Below are positions 44,804-54,309 of a stretch of DNA of 64,000 nucleotides, in pieces. The stretch comes from Verrucomicrobiales bacterium. Its GTDB lineage: Bacteria > Verrucomicrobiota > Verrucomicrobiia > Limisphaerales > UBA9464. Under the pieces are notes generated by a model. That model saw only the letters and a program-made list of their open reading frames with translations, was not told the DNA's origin and searched no databases. A program made the translations under genes and the position numbers. The stretch is taken from NCBI GenBank assembly GCA_027488845.1, contig JAIYBC010000060.1, forward strand, positions 62,001 to 126,000, read 5' to 3'. Position 1 is the stretch's first letter; each line of letters begins with the position of its first letter.

Positions 44804-45649
44804 TCAGCGGGAAAAACGGAAGAACCTCGCCGAGACGGACGGATCGATCGTCTCGGCGGAGGTGACCGTGGTCCAGTTCGTGGAACCCAGTGACGGCGCC
44901 GCCTCGACGCCGTTCCAGAGGGCCAGGGTGTCGAGAACCAGTCGTGGGCCGGCTTCCCCACGCTCGAACCGCACCGGGCGGAACCGATTGCCGACACCCA
45001 CCGAGGGCGGTTCACCCGATTGTCCGAGCCCGAAGCCCCGGAGCCGCACCTCGAGATTGCCCGGTCCCCGCTCGGGAAAACCGCCTCCGAGGTCCCGGAA
45101 TCCGATGGCCACCCATCCATGCCGTTCCTCGGCGCCGGACCCGATGCGGACCCGGAGGTGGTAGGGTTCTTCGCGAGTCGGGACACGGTGGGCGATGGTC
45201 CCGGTGACCACGGTGGTCGGGATGAAAACGGGGGGCGCCGAGAACGTCGCCTGAACCACCGAGGAGACGAACACAGGACGGGGCGACCATTGCGTGGTGT
45301 CGCCGGGGAATTCGCCTTGGGGATTGCGCGGGTCCACCCAGCGGACCAACGACGGCTCCGCGGTTCCCGACTCGGCCTGGATGAACACCCCTTCCCTGGG
45401 CACCAGCGTCAGCTCGCGGCTCCAATCGACCCCACCGCTCAGTGGAGGAGGGTTCGGCGACCGAAACAGGGTCTCGACCCACTCCAACTCCGACGTCCCA
45501 TCCCCGTCGAGGTCGATCGGGTATCGGTTGACGGAGGTCGTCGGGATGGGGCCTTGCCCGGGCGAGGCGCCCAAGGCGGAGATCAGTGAGAGGGAGAAGA
45601 AGCCCAACGGCAGAAGGGCCCAACCCGTGGAGGTTCGGATGGAATTCAT
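44804..45649 (-). CDS. Secreted hypothetical protein with the shared RFFR tail module
   Basis: A 281-residue predicted secreted protein. A signal peptide (GWALLPLGFFSLSLISALGA) leads to a beta-rich body with no recognised domain (ELTLVPREGVFIQAESGTAEP, RVRIGSGAEERHGWVAIGFRD). The last 70 residues (LVLDTLALWNGVEAAPSLG, ending ARFFRFSR) resemble the tail modules of the PA14, LamG and GH5 proteins. The start at 45649 was chosen for the signal peptide. It faces the propeller gene across a 184-base divergent spacer. Confidence 0.65.
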   Translation of the reverse strand: MNSIRTSTGWALLPLGFFSLSLISALGASPGQGPIPTTSVNRYPIDLDGDGTSELEWVETLFRSPNPPPLSGGVDWSRELTLVPREGVFIQAESGTAEPSLVRWVDPRNPQGEFPGDTTQWSPRPVFVSSVVQATFSAPPVFIPTTVVTGTIAHRVPTREEPYHLRVRIGSGAEERHGWVAIGFRDLGGGFPERGPGNLEVRLRGFGLGQSGEPPSVGVGNRFRPVRFERGEAGPRLVLDTLALWNGVEAAPSLGSTNWTTVTSAETIDPSVSARFFRFSR

Positions 45650-45833
45650 GACGTGATTGCGTTTCAGGAGCGGTTTCTCGGGACCGTTGGATCGCGTCTG
45701 AATGGATTCGAATCGGGCTGGGGTTGTCGGACCACAGCAGGAATCGACGGAGACGTCAAACCATGGCTGGTGTCGCGGTTCCACCCTTCAGACCTCGACA
45801 GGCGGCGGACATGCGGGAAATCCTCCGGCCTCC

Positions 45834-46952
45834 ATGAACGCCTCCCACACGCTCGCCGCGCTGGCCTTGGCCGCAACGGCGGTCCTTCCCGCTTTCTCCC
45901 ACGAGTCCGGCGTCGCCGGTCACGACCATCCCGCCGCGCCGGTTCCCGTCGTCTTCCAGGTGGAATCCAAGGGGCCGGTGAAGGCACCCAAAGCGACCGC
46001 GAAGACCCCGGGGCAGAAGGTCAGCGGCCAGGGCTTCTGGAAGTTCTCCCCGGTCCAGGGCGCGGTTCCGGTCCCGGCTTCGGCCCAGTCGTCCGTCAAG
46101 GGCGCCCACGGCACACTCATCGTCGATTCGGAACGCGACATCGTCTACTGGGGCCTCGAACGGGTCGGCTGGGTCGGCTTCAGCAACCGCCTCAAGGACT
46201 CCTGGGTCGTCGACGCCGACAAGTCGGTCGCCTCCGGCAACCTCCACGGCGCCGACATCTTCCCGCGCAAGGGCAAACTCCCGCTGGTCGTCGCCGCCGA
46301 CAACGTAGAGGGCGAGATCCTGCTCTCGGACACCTCGTTCCAGAACGTCCAGAAGCTCAAGATCCCGGATGGCGGCCCCTACGCCGACAAGAAGGGCTGG
46401 GCCCCGACCGACGCGGCCTTCGCCGGGAAGGACACCGTCTGGATCACCGACGGGTACGGACGCCACTGGTTCATGGACGCCGATGCGTCGCCGTTCGCCT
46501 ATCGCGGCAACTTCTACGGCGGAAACGCCATGAGCCAGACCCCCCATGGCATCACCTTCGATCCGAAGCGGAACGAGCTCTACGTCTCGGCCCGGCCCGA
46601 GGCGCAGGTGCACGAGTGGCTTCCGAAAACCAAGAAGACGCTGGCCGTCCACCAGTTGCCTCCGGGCAGTCTCGCCTGTGACACCGACCTCTGGGGCGAC
46701 TACCTGCTGGTGCCCTGCCTCGAAGGCCCGAACCACGGGCCCGGGCCGCTGTACATCATCAACCTGAAGACCAAGGCCGTCGTCAGCACCATCCAGCCCA
46801 AGGCGGAGCTCGGATACGAGTTCGCCCAGCACATGCACGACGCCTGCTGGTACATCGTGGGCAAGGGAAAGAGCGCCAAGGTCTACATCCTCTTCACCGC
46901 CTGGAACCCCGGCGGCATCGGCGCCCTCGAGCTGGTCAACCTGAAGGACTGA
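45834..46952 (+). CDS. Secreted beta-propeller-like protein, function unknown
   Basis: A 372-residue predicted secreted protein. A signal peptide (TLAALALAATAVLPAFS) precedes repeated YWTD/NHL-like strands (LIVDSERDIVYWGLERVGW, PHGITFDPKRNELYVSAR, LWGDYLLVPCLEGPNHGPG). His- and Asp-containing words (HGADIFPRKGK, HMHDACWYIVG) may form a metal or cofactor site, but I recognise no catalytic family. The start at 45834 is preceded by an unrelated longer frame. A very clear terminator follows at 46989-47029. Confidence 0.65.
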   Translation: MNASHTLAALALAATAVLPAFSHESGVAGHDHPAAPVPVVFQVESKGPVKAPKATAKTPGQKVSGQGFWKFSPVQGAVPVPASAQSSVKGAHGTLIVDSERDIVYWGLERVGWVGFSNRLKDSWVVDADKSVASGNLHGADIFPRKGKLPLVVAADNVEGEILLSDTSFQNVQKLKIPDGGPYADKKGWAPTDAAFAGKDTVWITDGYGRHWFMDADASPFAYRGNFYGGNAMSQTPHGITFDPKRNELYVSARPEAQVHEWLPKTKKTLAVHQLPPGSLACDTDLWGDYLLVPCLEGPNHGPGPLYIINLKTKAVVSTIQPKAELGYEFAQHMHDACWYIVGKGKSAKVYILFTAWNPGGIGALELVNLKD

Positions 46953-46988
46953 TCAAGGCGCCTTCCGACGCTCAAGTCGCCCCTACAA

Positions 46989-47029
46989 CCGTCGATGTTC
47001 GACCTGTGATCGAACATCGACGGTTTTTT
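46989..47029 (+). terminator. Strong intrinsic terminator overlapping the PEP-CTERM gene start
   Basis: The stem CCGTCGATGTTCGA pairs perfectly with TCGAACATCGACGG (14 base pairs, loop CCTGTGA), followed by TTTTTT. It lies 36 bases after the propeller gene. The only usable start of the following PEP-CTERM gene (GTG 47006) is inside the loop and right arm. See the finding on this overlap. Confidence 0.92.
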
Positions 47030-47845
47030 CCATCCGCCGCCTCGCTCTGCTCGCTCACTGCGGCGGTCCTCCCGGCCATCGAGTCGCGGGCGGCGGTGGT
47101 CGTCGTGGCCCAGGACTCCTTCGCCTACTCCGCAGGTGTGCTCACCGGCAACAATGGTGGCACAGGCTGGTCCAGCTCGTGGAGCCAGACCTACGGATCC
47201 GGGACCAGCTTCAACGTCTCCGCCACCGGACTCGCCTACACTGGGCTTTCCACCTCCGGCGGCAGCCTCGCCTGGCGTTCCGGCGGCAACAACATCGACC
47301 AGAACAGCCGCACGCTTCCCACACAGAACAGCGGTGTGGTCTACATCCGATTCCTCGCGCAGTTCGGTTCCTCCAGCGGCGGTGGGACACCCAATCTCCG
47401 CCTTCTCAACGACGGGGCCCTGACCGGCGGCGTCGGCGGCAATGGCGGCACCTACGGTTCCTACTGGTCGATCCTCGGCACGAACCTCAACCCGCTTTCC
47501 GGCGGCGGCTCTTCGTCCTCCACCCTGCTCTCCGCGCTCAACCTCGTGGTCTTGCGCATCGACTACACCGCCGTTTCCACCTCGCTCTACCTCAATCCGA
47601 ACGCCGCGACGTTCGACTACGCCAATCCGGGAACCGCGGCCGCCACCTACGCCGGGCTCGCCCCGGCCTTCAACGAGGTCTCACTGTTCTCCCGGAGCCC
47701 AGCGTCCTTCGACGAATTGAGCGTGATCAGCTACACGGCGGTCCCGGAACCGACGGCCACCGCCACCGCCGCAGGCTCTGGTGCCCTGCTCCTGGCGTGG
47801 TTCCACCGGCGTCGGAAGGCCGGCGTCCACGCTTCCCGGAACTGA
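47006..47845 (+). CDS. PEP-CTERM surface protein, exosortase substrate
   Basis: A 279-residue predicted exported protein. Residues 1-30 look like a signal peptide ([20 protein letters not shown] then SRAA). The body is Gly/Ser/Asn-rich beta-structure ([44 protein letters not shown]), like many PEP-CTERM proteins. The C-terminus has the sorting signal [13 protein letters not shown], a hydrophobic stretch (GALLLAWF) and basic HRRRKAG. This is the substrate type processed by the exosortase at 1465-2415. The GTG start lies in the hairpin of the preceding terminator, so expression is puzzling unless another start or promoter is used. No ATG is available before the signal peptide. Confidence 0.75.
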   Translation: MIEHRRFFPSAASLCSLTAAVLPAIESRAAVVVVAQDSFAYSAGVLTGNNGGTGWSSSWSQTYGSGTSFNVSATGLAYTGLSTSGGSLAWRSGGNNIDQNSRTLPTQNSGVVYIRFLAQFGSSSGGGTPNLRLLNDGALTGGVGGNGGTYGSYWSILGTNLNPLSGGGSSSSTLLSALNLVVLRIDYTAVSTSLYLNPNAATFDYANPGTAAATYAGLAPAFNEVSLFSRSPASFDELSVISYTAVPEPTATATAAGSGALLLAWFHRRRKAGVHASRN

Positions 47846-47927
47846 GCCGCGCCCCGGATCCGACACCACGCCCGGCATCCCGGCGTTGCGGACCGTTCCC
47901 CGACGGGAAACAGTTCCGGCGTCCGCC

Positions 47928-48722
47928 ATGCGCCAGTACCACGACCTCCTCCGCCTCGTCCTCGAACAGGGCACCTTCAAGCCCGACCGCACCGGCACCG
48001 GCACCCACTCGGTCTTCGGTGCCCAATCGCGCTACCGCCTTTCGGAGGGATTTCCCCTCGTCACCACGAAGAAGGTCCACCTCAAGAGCATCATCATCGA
48101 GCTGCTCTGGTTCCTTCGCGGCGAAACCAACGTCCGCTGGCTCCAGGAGCGCGGCGTGACCATCTGGAACGAATGGGCCGACGCCGACGGCAACCTCGGC
48201 CGCGTCTATGGGGCCCAATGGACCGACTGGCGCGGCGCCGACGGCCGGTCGGTGAACCAGATCGACAACGTGGTCGCCCAGATCCGGCGCAATCCCGACA
48301 GCCGGCGCCTGATCGTCTCCGCCTGGAATCCGTCCGAGGTCGATGCCATGGCCTTGCCGCCCTGCCACACGCTGTTCCAGTTCTACGTCTCGGAGGGACG
48401 CCTCAGCTGCCAGCTATACCAGCGCAGTGCCGACCTGTTCCTTGGCGTGCCCTTCAACATCGCCAGCTACGCGCTGCTGACCCTCATGGTCGCCCAGGTC
48501 ACCGGCCTCCAACCCGGCGACTTCGTGCACACCTTCGGCGACCTGCACATCTACTCGAACCACCTCGAACAGGTGAAGCTGCAGCTCTCCCGGGAACCAC
48601 GCCCGCTGCCCACGATGACGCTCAATCCGGAGCGCCGGGAGCTGAAGGACTTCGTCTACGAGGACTTCACCCTCGCCGGTTACGACCCGCATCCGGCGAT
48701 CAAGGGCGCGGTGGCGGTGTGA
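47928..48722 (+). CDS. thyA: Thymidylate synthase ThyA
   Basis: Makes dTMP from dUMP using methylene-tetrahydrofolate. The 264-residue enzyme is as long as E. coli ThyA and has the catalytic Cys146 in [13 protein letters not shown], the phosphate-binding [12 protein letters not shown] with Arg21, and [20 protein letters not shown]. The start ATG at 47928 precedes MRQYHDLL, the family start. A same-strand run follows (SDR, MFS, apgM), with a 43-base gap to the SDR gene. No dihydrofolate reductase gene is adjacent. Confidence 0.97.
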   Translation: MRQYHDLLRLVLEQGTFKPDRTGTGTHSVFGAQSRYRLSEGFPLVTTKKVHLKSIIIELLWFLRGETNVRWLQERGVTIWNEWADADGNLGRVYGAQWTDWRGADGRSVNQIDNVVAQIRRNPDSRRLIVSAWNPSEVDAMALPPCHTLFQFYVSEGRLSCQLYQRSADLFLGVPFNIASYALLTLMVAQVTGLQPGDFVHTFGDLHIYSNHLEQVKLQLSREPRPLPTMTLNPERRELKDFVYEDFTLAGYDPHPAIKGAVAV

Positions 48723-48765
48723 TCCCCGAAATCCGACGCCTGACTCCCGAAGCCCGCCTTCCAGA

Positions 48766-49551
48766 ATGAATCTCGATCTCCAGGACCGCGTGGTCCTCAT
48801 CACCGGCGGTGCCGCCGGCATCGGCGAGTCGCTGGTGCGCTCCTTCGCCGCGGAAGGCGCCCGGGTCTGGTTCGCCGACCGCAACGCCGATCGCGGACGC
48901 GACCTCGCCCAGGCGGTTCCCCGCTCGGTCTTCGTCGAAGGCGACCTCGCCGACACCGGATTCTGCTCGGAGTTGGTCACCGCGCTGCTCCGGGAGGCCG
49001 GACGCCTCGACATCCTGGTGAACAACGCCGGGGTCAACGACGGCGTATCCTTGGCCGGGTCCCCCGCCGACTTCATGGCTTCGCTCCGGCGCAACCTGCT
49101 CCACGTCTTCGCCCTGACCCACCATGCCCGCGAAGCCCTGATCGAATCCCGCGGAGCGATCGTCAACATCAGCTCCAAGGTCGCCGAGACCGGCCAGGGC
49201 TCCACCTCGGGCTACGCGGCGTCCAAGGGTGCCGTGAATGCCCTCACCCGCGAATGGGCCGTCGCCCTCGCCCCTCATGGCGTCCGGGTGAACGCCGTGG
49301 TCCCCGCCGAGTGCGACACCGACCAATACCGCCGTTGGTTCGCCACCCAGGAGGATCCCGAGGCGGCCCGGAACACCATCGAGCGCATGGTCCCGCTCGG
49401 ACACCGCCTCACCTTGCCGGCCGAGATCACCGACGCCGTGCTCTTCCTGGCCTCACCCCGTGCCTCGCACATCACCGGCCAGTTCCTGCACGTCGACGGC
49501 GGCTACACCCATCTGGACCGGGCCCTGACGGCGGGGCATCCCGGCTGGTAA
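48766..49551 (+). CDS. Short-chain dehydrogenase/reductase (SDR)
   Basis: A 261-residue classical SDR. TGGAAGIG is the cofactor motif at about 15-22, NNAG follows near 86, Ser near 139 and YAASK (Tyr about 153, Lys about 157) is the catalytic pair. The closing FLHVDGGYTHLDRAL is normal for the class. Several oxidoreductases acting on sugars or on 3-oxoacyl groups look like this and the substrate cannot be read. It is 43 bases after thyA and 222 bases before the MFS gene, with a degenerate repeat in that gap. Confidence 0.88.
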   Translation: MNLDLQDRVVLITGGAAGIGESLVRSFAAEGARVWFADRNADRGRDLAQAVPRSVFVEGDLADTGFCSELVTALLREAGRLDILVNNAGVNDGVSLAGSPADFMASLRRNLLHVFALTHHAREALIESRGAIVNISSKVAETGQGSTSGYAASKGAVNALTREWAVALAPHGVRVNAVVPAECDTDQYRRWFATQEDPEAARNTIERMVPLGHRLTLPAEITDAVLFLASPRASHITGQFLHVDGGYTHLDRALTAGHPGW

Positions 49552-49565
49552 GCCGCATCACGGTC

Positions 49566-49660
49566 CTGCCCTTACACTTGCTCTCGCTCCCCATCCCGAT
49601 CTCGCCGATTCCATTCATCCGGAGATTGGGATGACGATTGAGATTAAGAGTAAGAGGCAG
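49566..49660. repeat. Imperfect inverted repeat, GATTGGGATG...AAGAGTAAG type
   Basis: The right arm (about 49622-49660, AGATTGGGATG then GATTAAGAGTAAGAGGCA) mirrors the left arm (about 49566-49610) imperfectly when complemented. The element sits in the spacer between the SDR and MFS genes. Period-6 GATTNN/AAGAGN units are characteristic. No gene is present. Confidence 0.65.
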
Positions 49661-49773
49661 AAGGGGATCGCCTTGGCGGCGAAGTGAGATGGCGGAACCG
49701 GGTGTGCGAACCTCATCTTGACCCGCCGGGAGCCGGGAGGAAGCGTCGCACACGGCGCTGGACGCGGCGCCCC

Positions 49774-51270
49774 ATGAACCGCTTCCGCCACCGCGAACTG
49801 CTCCTCACCCTCAAGGCCTCGACCATCGAGGCGAGCTTCAGCGTCCCGATGCTGAACCTCACGATGCCGAGCTTCCCGTTCGTCATCGCCTTCGCCGCCG
49901 CCGCCCTCGGCTGGGGCCCTGCCGGTGTCGGCTTCATGGCCGCCCTGCCCCACCTCTGCAACCTCGTCCAACCGGTCCTCATGACGTGGTTGCGCCGGCG
50001 TCTCTCGCTCCGCGAGATCATGGTGCTGACCTTCATCTTCAGCGCGCTTCCTTGGGGGTTCGTCTCGCTCCTGCCGTTCCAGGGCGATCGGGCCCGGGAC
50101 TGGACCTTCATGGGCCTGCTCACCGCCGCCACCCTCGCCAACAGCCTCGGATCCGTCTCCTGGTCCGCCGCCATCGCCGAGGTGGTCCCCGACCGGCTTG
50201 CAGGACGCTTCTACGGCCGCCGCAACTGGGTGTTCGGATTCTGGACGCTGCTGGTGGTGCTCGTCGTCAGCTGGATCGTCGGCCGAAGCGGCAACTCGCT
50301 GACCGTGTTCGGATGGATCTTCGCCGCCGCGGGCCTCGCCCGCATGACCGGCCTGTTCTACCTGACCCGGATGAAGTTCCCGCCCTCGGTCACCACCCGG
50401 GCCGCCAACCCGCCCGACTGGTCCGAGCTCGCGACGCCGCTTCAGGACTTCAACTACCTCAAGCTGGTCGCCTACATCGGCGTCTGGGGACTCCTTCTCA
50501 ATCTCGGGCAACCCTTCTACACGGTGTTCCTCGTCCAAGGCCTCGGACGTTCGATGGGCGAGATCGGCCTGCTCACCGCACTCGGCGGCGTGGGCGGTCT
50601 GATGACGCTCAAGGCGTGGGGATGGCTCTGCGACCGGTTCGGCAGCAAGCCGGTGCTCTACGTGGCCTCCACCCTCTGGGCGCTCTCGGGCATCGCCTCG
50701 TGGACGTTTGCCGGTGAACGCCTGTTCTGGCACCTCGCGGTCGGCTACCTCGTGGTCGGCGCCACCACCGCCGGATTCCAGCTCTGCCAGTTCCAGCTGA
50801 TGATCAAGCTGTCGCCCGCGAACAAGGCCCCGTATGTGGCCGTGTTCCTCGCCCTCAGCAGCGCCCTGACCGCCCTCGGACCGCTGCTCGGAGGCGTGGT
50901 GCTCAAGGTGGTGCCGGACGTCCTCGGCACCTTCCTCGGCCAGACCATCCGCGACTACCATGTGCTGATCCTGCTCTCCATGATCGGATGCCTGACCAGC
51001 GTGCGCCTGCTGGACTGGGTGCGCGAGGAACGGGCCGAGGCGCCGGGCGCGGTCTGGGATTCCATGCGCCGGATGCCGGAACTCAACCCGCTGCTCCTCC
51101 TCACCGGAGCCGCCCAGACGGTCCTCTCCCCCCGCGCCTTCCTCGGCCTGACCCGGGACTCCTTCCGCGCGGTCCGCCGTCAGGTGCGGGTGATCGGCGA
51201 CGTCGGCGGGGAAATCGTCGAAGGCACCACCGAAGCCATCCGCTCCCGCATCACCGGCAACGACCCCTGA
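49774..51270 (+). CDS. Major facilitator superfamily transporter
   Basis: A 498-residue inner-membrane carrier with about 12 predicted helices, starting MNRFRHRELLLTLKASTIEASF. Visible MFS features include the loop-like DRFGSKPVLYVAS between helices (a GxxxDRxGxR-type loop 8-9 motif: WGWLCDRFGSKPV) and Gly/Ala-rich helices. The cytosolic tail (residues about 430-498) is Arg/Glu-rich and unusual in length. Substrate unknown. The start at 49774 avoids the upstream Arg-rich frame from 49684. It precedes apgM by 176 bases, which carry a TTCAACCC relic. Confidence 0.85.
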   Translation: MNRFRHRELLLTLKASTIEASFSVPMLNLTMPSFPFVIAFAAAALGWGPAGVGFMAALPHLCNLVQPVLMTWLRRRLSLREIMVLTFIFSALPWGFVSLLPFQGDRARDWTFMGLLTAATLANSLGSVSWSAAIAEVVPDRLAGRFYGRRNWVFGFWTLLVVLVVSWIVGRSGNSLTVFGWIFAAAGLARMTGLFYLTRMKFPPSVTTRAANPPDWSELATPLQDFNYLKLVAYIGVWGLLLNLGQPFYTVFLVQGLGRSMGEIGLLTALGGVGGLMTLKAWGWLCDRFGSKPVLYVASTLWALSGIASWTFAGERLFWHLAVGYLVVGATTAGFQLCQFQLMIKLSPANKAPYVAVFLALSSALTALGPLLGGVVLKVVPDVLGTFLGQTIRDYHVLILLSMIGCLTSVRLLDWVREERAEAPGAVWDSMRRMPELNPLLLLTGAAQTVLSPRAFLGLTRDSFRAVRRQVRVIGDVGGEIVEGTTEAIRSRITGNDP

Positions 51271-51275
51271 CACTC

Positions 51276-51303
51276 CCCCTTCAACCTTTCAACCCTTCAA
51301 CCC
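51276..51303. repeat. TTCAACCC octamer relic
   Basis: Reads CCCCTTCAACCTTTCAACCC then TTCAACCC, three units of the octamer found in the long array at 2481-2590. It lies in the 176-base gap between the MFS and apgM genes, just after the MFS stop. Confidence 0.8.
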
Positions 51304-51446
51304 ATCCGCCGTTCATCCCCTCGCCCTCCCCACCCCCAATGCAGCGTTGACGCTGGGCGGGCCGAACAACAACTTCCCGGCGCCTCGGCACGGGGCCCGG
51401 CATCCCGGAATCCTCCCGCCGGGAACAACCCCTTTTCGATTTCCCC

Positions 51447-52676
51447 ATGAGCAAACTCGACGACGTGTACGCGAAACTCCAGGTCAAGACCGGTGCCAAG
51501 TTGGCCCTCATCGTCTTGGACGGTCTGGGTGACCTGGCCACCAAATCCCAAGGCTGGCTGACCCCGCTGGAAGCCGCGAAGACCCCCAACCTCGACGCCC
51601 TGACCCGCTCCGGCTGCGCCCAGGGCCGCATGATCCCGGTGGCCCCGGGCATCACCCCCGGCTCCGGTCCCGGCCACCTCGCGCTCTTCGGCTACGACCC
51701 CATCGAGTGGGAAGTCGGCCGCGGCGTCATCGAGACCCTCGGGCTCGGCATCGAGCTGAAGAACGGCGACGTCGCCGCCCGCGCCAACTTCTGCACCCTC
51801 GACGCCAAGGGCATCGTCACCGACCGCCGCGCCGGCCGCATCGCCACCGAGGTCTGCGAACGCCTCTGCGGCATCCTCTCGTCCAAGATCAAGAAGGTCG
51901 GCACCACCGAGGTGCTCATCTACCCCGGCAAGGAGCACCGGTTCGTCATCGTGTTCCGCGGCAAGGGCCTCGAAGGCCCCCTGACCGACACCGATCCGAA
52001 CCGCGAGGGACTCCCCATCGCCGAGGCCAAGCCCACCGATCCCGACAACGCGGGCCAGAAGAAGGTCGCGAAGCTGATCGCCGACTTCTACAAGCTCGCC
52101 CTGCCGTTGCTGGCCAAGGAGAAGACCGCGAACGGCTTCCTCATGCGCGGCGTGGCCCATCAGCCCGACATCCCCACCTTCGAGCAGCGCTACGGACTCA
52201 AGGCCGCTGCCATCGCCGTGTACCCGATGTACAAGGGCCTGAGCCAGCTGGTCGGCATGACCAAGATCGAGGGCCCGGAGACCATCGCCCAGCAGTTCGA
52301 GCGCTACGTGAAGGAGTACGACAACTACGACTTCTTCTTCATCCACTACAAGTACACCGACAAGGCCGGAGAGGACGGCAACTTCGCCGCGAAGGTGAAG
52401 GCCATCGAGGACTTCGACGCGGCGCTGCCGATCTTCCTGGCCAAGAAGCCGGACGTCATCGCCATCACCGGCGACCATTCGACGCCTGCGGCGGCGAAGG
52501 GCCATTCCTGGCATCCGCAGCCGGTGTTGCTGCACTCCGAGCTGAGCGGCAGCGACAAGCTGGACCGCTTCACCGAGACCGGCGCCAACAGCGGCTCGCT
52601 GAGCGTGTTCGAGGCCAAGTACCTCATGCGCCTCATGCAGGCCAACGCCAAGATGTTCGACAAGTACGGCGCCTGA
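51447..52676 (+). CDS. apgM: Cofactor-independent phosphoglycerate mutase, archaeal type (ApgM)
   Basis: Interconverts 3- and 2-phosphoglycerate in glycolysis/gluconeogenesis. The 409-residue protein is of the archaeal-type aPGAM class (alkaline phosphatase superfamily), not GpmI or GpmA. The first metal Asp is in LIVLDGLGD (about residue 25), the catalytic Ser in PGSGPGHLALFGYDP (about 73), ARANFCTLD follows near 112, and HYKYTDKAGEDGN and ITGDHSTPAAAKGHSWHP complete the metal site. Length and motif order match aPGAM. The start ATG at 51447 has a GGGAA-type context. A terminator follows. Such genes are common in archaea and in scattered bacteria including this phylum. Confidence 0.92.
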   Translation: MSKLDDVYAKLQVKTGAKLALIVLDGLGDLATKSQGWLTPLEAAKTPNLDALTRSGCAQGRMIPVAPGITPGSGPGHLALFGYDPIEWEVGRGVIETLGLGIELKNGDVAARANFCTLDAKGIVTDRRAGRIATEVCERLCGILSSKIKKVGTTEVLIYPGKEHRFVIVFRGKGLEGPLTDTDPNREGLPIAEAKPTDPDNAGQKKVAKLIADFYKLALPLLAKEKTANGFLMRGVAHQPDIPTFEQRYGLKAAAIAVYPMYKGLSQLVGMTKIEGPETIAQQFERYVKEYDNYDFFFIHYKYTDKAGEDGNFAAKVKAIEDFDAALPIFLAKKPDVIAITGDHSTPAAAKGHSWHPQPVLLHSELSGSDKLDRFTETGANSGSLSVFEAKYLMRLMQANAKMFDKYGA

Positions 52677-52704
52677 TCCGCACCGCGGAATCGAATACTC
52701 CCAA

Positions 52705-52747
52705 CACGCGGCACCCGCCCCCAAAGGCAGGTGCCGCGTCTTCGTTT
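52705..52747 (+). terminator. Intrinsic terminator after apgM
   Basis: Stem ACGCGGCACC pairs with GGTGCCGCGT around a C/A-rich loop, followed by a short T-rich tail (CTTCGTTT). Confidence 0.7.
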
Positions 52748-52927
52748 CCACGGGCGCCTCCCATCAAGCACCGCCGAAACCCGAACCGGTTGGAGACGTC
52801 GTGTGGAGACTCACACCTCCCCCAACCACCCTGATCGACCGGGACCGATCGGAGAGAAGGTCGAGACTCGTGACCTCAACTCCACCGCCAGCATCGACGG
52901 AGAACAGACGACCTGTTCATCAGGAGA

Positions 52928-54136
52928 TCACCACGCGAACTCCGGACGCACCGGAGGCACGCGTCGCCGGAAGCACGCGATGGAATTCGTGCCGCAAACC
53001 GAGCTGATGCGATCAATGGCCGGCTGGATTGCGGCACGGCGCTCCTCCGTCAGCTCCACCCTTAGCCCGCCGGGATCCTTGAACGTCTTGGATCCGAAGC
53101 GTTCGATGGCCTTCTCGACCTGTGATCTGAACTCGTGGAGCGGTTGGGGAGCCGAATCCCCGTGGCGCGCCATGATGGCCACCGCCAGAGACCGGGTCTT
53201 CGTGTCCTGTGAGAGCATGGCCGAGTGGACCGGCGCAAAATCGATGGGGCCGCCGATCAGGCACAGCGCCCATCCGGCGTTGTTCCTCGCTCGTTCGTTC
53301 GGATCGGAAAGCATCTGGACGAGTTGCGGTGCAAACCGGGACGCCGACATCCGTCGCAGGAACCGAGCTGCGTCGGCGCGCTCTTTCGGAACCTTGGATC
53401 CCAGCTTGCCGGCAATCTCGTCTTCGATGCTTCCCCGGCTCGCGGAATGGAGGGCGTACTCGAGAAACTCTTCGTCGCCTCCGGTGACAACAGGCCACAT
53501 CGCCTCTGAGACCCTTCTCCGGATCTCGTCCGCAGGGATGGCCTCATTGGTGTAGGCGTAGGTCTGCTCCGTCGGAAGCGGTGCCCAGCGCTTGAGGGCA
53601 TCAAACAGGGCGAGGCCGTTCGTCCCCAGCGCGTCAAAGGTGATTGCCACTGCCATCGGCCCAGCAGGCACCTCCGCGTTCAGGCATTTCCAGCAGACGG
53701 TCTTCTCGGCCCGTTTCCACGGACCGAAGTAGAAACGCAGGACATAGGCCGGCTCATGGCAACCCGCGCTGAAACGATTGTGAAATCCTTGGGACCGCCA
53801 AAGGCGGGCGATTTCCTGCGCATCCTTCCCTCTCAATCGCGCCTTGGAGTGGATGTACCTTCCCTCCTCCGACCACAGATGCCTCCGATATGTGGAGAGA
53901 TGTGGAAAATGTCGCTCCAATCCCGGTGTCGGATACTCGCCCAACGACACCACCTCGACCGAGGTGATCGTTCCCAACTCCGAACCGTACTTTCGGTTGA
54001 GATAGCCCTCGTCGTTGATCGCCCGGAGAAACTCCCAGCCGATTGAAGCCGCCCACACCATGAGGAAAAACCCGAGGCAGTTGAAGATCCGCCAGAGCCA
54101 TCTGCGGGTCTTGGATTGGGGTGGCGTCGCCTTCAT
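52928..54136 (-). CDS. Membrane protein with HEAT-like repeat region
   Basis: A 402-residue protein. One membrane helix lies near the N-terminus (IFNCLGFFLMVWAASIGW, about 16-34). The rest is mostly outside it and includes helical repeat text (ARFLRRMSASRFAPQLVQML, ERARNNAGWALCLIGG, LAVAIMARHGDSAPQPLHEF) consistent with a few HEAT-type repeats at about 265-345. I recognise no defined family. The start at 54136 was preferred over 54199. It is on the same strand as the GH5 gene, whose stop lies 174 bases upstream. Confidence 0.55.
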   Translation of the reverse strand: MKATPPQSKTRRWLWRIFNCLGFFLMVWAASIGWEFLRAINDEGYLNRKYGSELGTITSVEVVSLGEYPTPGLERHFPHLSTYRRHLWSEEGRYIHSKARLRGKDAQEIARLWRSQGFHNRFSAGCHEPAYVLRFYFGPWKRAEKTVCWKCLNAEVPAGPMAVAITFDALGTNGLALFDALKRWAPLPTEQTYAYTNEAIPADEIRRRVSEAMWPVVTGGDEEFLEYALHSASRGSIEDEIAGKLGSKVPKERADAARFLRRMSASRFAPQLVQMLSDPNERARNNAGWALCLIGGPIDFAPVHSAMLSQDTKTRSLAVAIMARHGDSAPQPLHEFRSQVEKAIERFGSKTFKDPGGLRVELTEERRAAIQPAIDRISSVCGTNSIACFRRRVPPVRPEFAW

Positions 54137-54309
54137 CGACCGGGCGCGTGCCCCGGGTTGCCATCGGAGCAGCGAGAACACCCTGACCCAACCACGCATG
54201 AGGGAACCCCGCCAGCGTGATGACGGAGAGACGACCTGCTCCCACGAAGTACGGCCCCGTTTTCAACGGTCGGAGTTTCCGGGCAGCCCGGGACCGGGGG
54301 AACACGCCG

